From NCBI GenBank assembly GCA_964549595.1, contig CAZJWK010000137.1, forward strand, positions 1 through 6,160: a stretch of DNA of 6,160 bases, read 5' to 3'. Both the position numbers and the translations under genes were made by a program. A model generated the notes under the pieces. It was given only the letters and a program-made list of their open reading frames with translations, ran no database searches and was not told the origin of the DNA. This document shows positions 5,399 to 6,160 of this stretch, piece by piece. Position 1 is the stretch's first letter. Each line of letters begins with the position of its first letter. This DNA is from CAZQQN01 sp964549595 (GTDB lineage: Bacteria; Bacteroidota; Bacteroidia; CAILMK01; CAYYUA01).

Positions 5399-6160
5399 AT
5401 TCTGTTTAACCTTGATTTTATTCCTTTAGGGGATAAGCTATTTTTAACAACTCAAATTTGGATAAGGATTTTTCTTCTTGCGGTATGAACCCTTTGTTTT
5501 GGAGGTATTTTTATTCCTATATTATAGAGTTATAGGGTTCTGGTATCACAACCATGGCTTCGAACAGAAATTGCTCATGTACCACTCTTTGAATGATAGA
5601 GTCTTTTGTAATAACTTAGTGCTGTCCGTGGTTTAATTGGTTAACTTTTTTTAAACCCTTTCTATCCCTATGAAACATCCATTAGCGGAATTTGGAATTG
5701 AAAAGATTTTTCTCTTATCCACTAATATGAGGACCCTTTTTTATGGTTCCTTTATACACATTATTGCAACAGTATGTGTAAACCCGAACTAAAAAGGTTG
5801 GGGATTTACAATCCCCTTAATTTCCAAAAGAACCAACCCTCAGTAGCTAAATGATAAATTCAAAACTTTTATAAAGTCCAGGTTACTAAAAGTGGCTGGG
5901 AAGGTGATAGATGCAGATAACTCAGTTTAAGCAAATTAACGCACATAATTTCCTTAGGGAGCGACTTCAAATTTTTTTGCAATCAAAACCAAGTGAAATT
6001 TGAACTGGGGTGACTTGCGTTGTCCAGTAAAGTATTTTTGTTCCCTCTAACAGAATTAACAATAATAACCTTTTTCAGCAAACTTGATCAAAACCTAATA
6101 AACGCGGTTCTACCCCATTTTTTGTGGAAATTTAGTGCTGTGGTTTTACATGGGGCCTTC
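5399..6160. other. AT-rich region without a gene
   Basis: About 760 nt follow the lipoprotein gene to the window edge with no frame over about 60 codons on either strand and no tRNA or rRNA seen. There is no convincing terminator just after the stop: CCTAAA (5394-5399) could pair with TTTAGG (5425-5430), but the loop is long. Other inverted repeats are GAACCCT/AGGGTTC (5487-5493/5534-5540), GGTTTAA/TTAAACC (5630-5636/5651-5657), TTCAAATTT/AAATTTGAA (5966-5974/5996-6004) and CCCCAT/ATGGGG (6113-6118/6150-6155). All are short or AT-rich enough to occur by chance. It may be the control region of a gene beyond the window, or eroded sequence. Confidence 0.55.
5800..5816. terminator. Possible bidirectional terminator hairpin
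   Basis: GGGGATT (5800-5806) pairs perfectly with AATCCCC (5810-5816) around a 3-nt loop. On the + strand TTAATTT follows. On the - strand AACCTTTTTAG follows, reading from AAAAA 5791-5795. Neither T-run begins immediately after the stem, so termination would be imperfect. It lies 400 nt after the last gene and could equally end a transcript coming from the right. Confidence 0.4.

Noticed and set aside
5487..5540. GAACCCT/AGGGTTC pair with a GGTTC-like stretch, considered as a tRNA
   Set aside because: No acceptor stem, anticodon arm or correct spacing can be drawn; 7-bp arms with a 40-nt gap are weak.
1..6160. CRISPR array, transposase, integrase, rRNA
   Set aside because: No regularly spaced repeats, no transposase or recombinase motifs in any frame, and no rRNA-like sequence.

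Overview
The window most likely comes from a member of the Bacteroidota, possibly a Cytophagales-like marine or soil bacterium. Four signs support this. One protein ends in a type IX secretion (T9SS) type A sorting domain. An ECF-type sigma factor is followed by a protein joining a membrane anchor to a PorT-like beta-barrel. A lipoprotein carries PKD folds and has acidic residues just after the lipidated cysteine. Shine-Dalgarno signals are generally weak. The genus cannot be fixed from this sequence. All recognisable genes are on the + strand.

Layout. Bases 1-320 hold the 3' end of a gene of unknown function that enters from the left. Bases 321-1006 are about 690 nt without a credible gene, but rich in inverted repeats: a perfect 13-bp pair at 485-547, a GC-rich hairpin at 661-681, and two terminator-like hairpins with T5 tracts at 771-794 and 826-849. 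The second of these can be displaced by a longer competing helix. A promoter-like pair at 922-953 follows. Bases 1007-2302 encode a secreted, T9SS-sorted protein built of beta-sandwich domains. Bases 2395-5398 form a tight three-gene unit: an ECF sigma factor, a 435-aa protein with a short cytoplasmic head, one transmembrane helix, a long charged linker and an outer-membrane beta-barrel, and a PKD-domain lipoprotein. Bases 5399-6160 are AT-rich and without a gene, with a few weak hairpins.

How the genes may work together (inference). The head of the 435-aa protein faces the cytoplasm next to a co-encoded sigma factor, and its C-terminus looks like an outer-membrane barrel. The lipoprotein encoded 6 nt downstream could sit on the cell surface beside the barrel. 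The unit could therefore be a signalling chain from the surface through both membranes to a sigma factor. The T9SS-exported protein just upstream would be a candidate target or partner. No function has been demonstrated here; the argument rests on domain layout and gene order.
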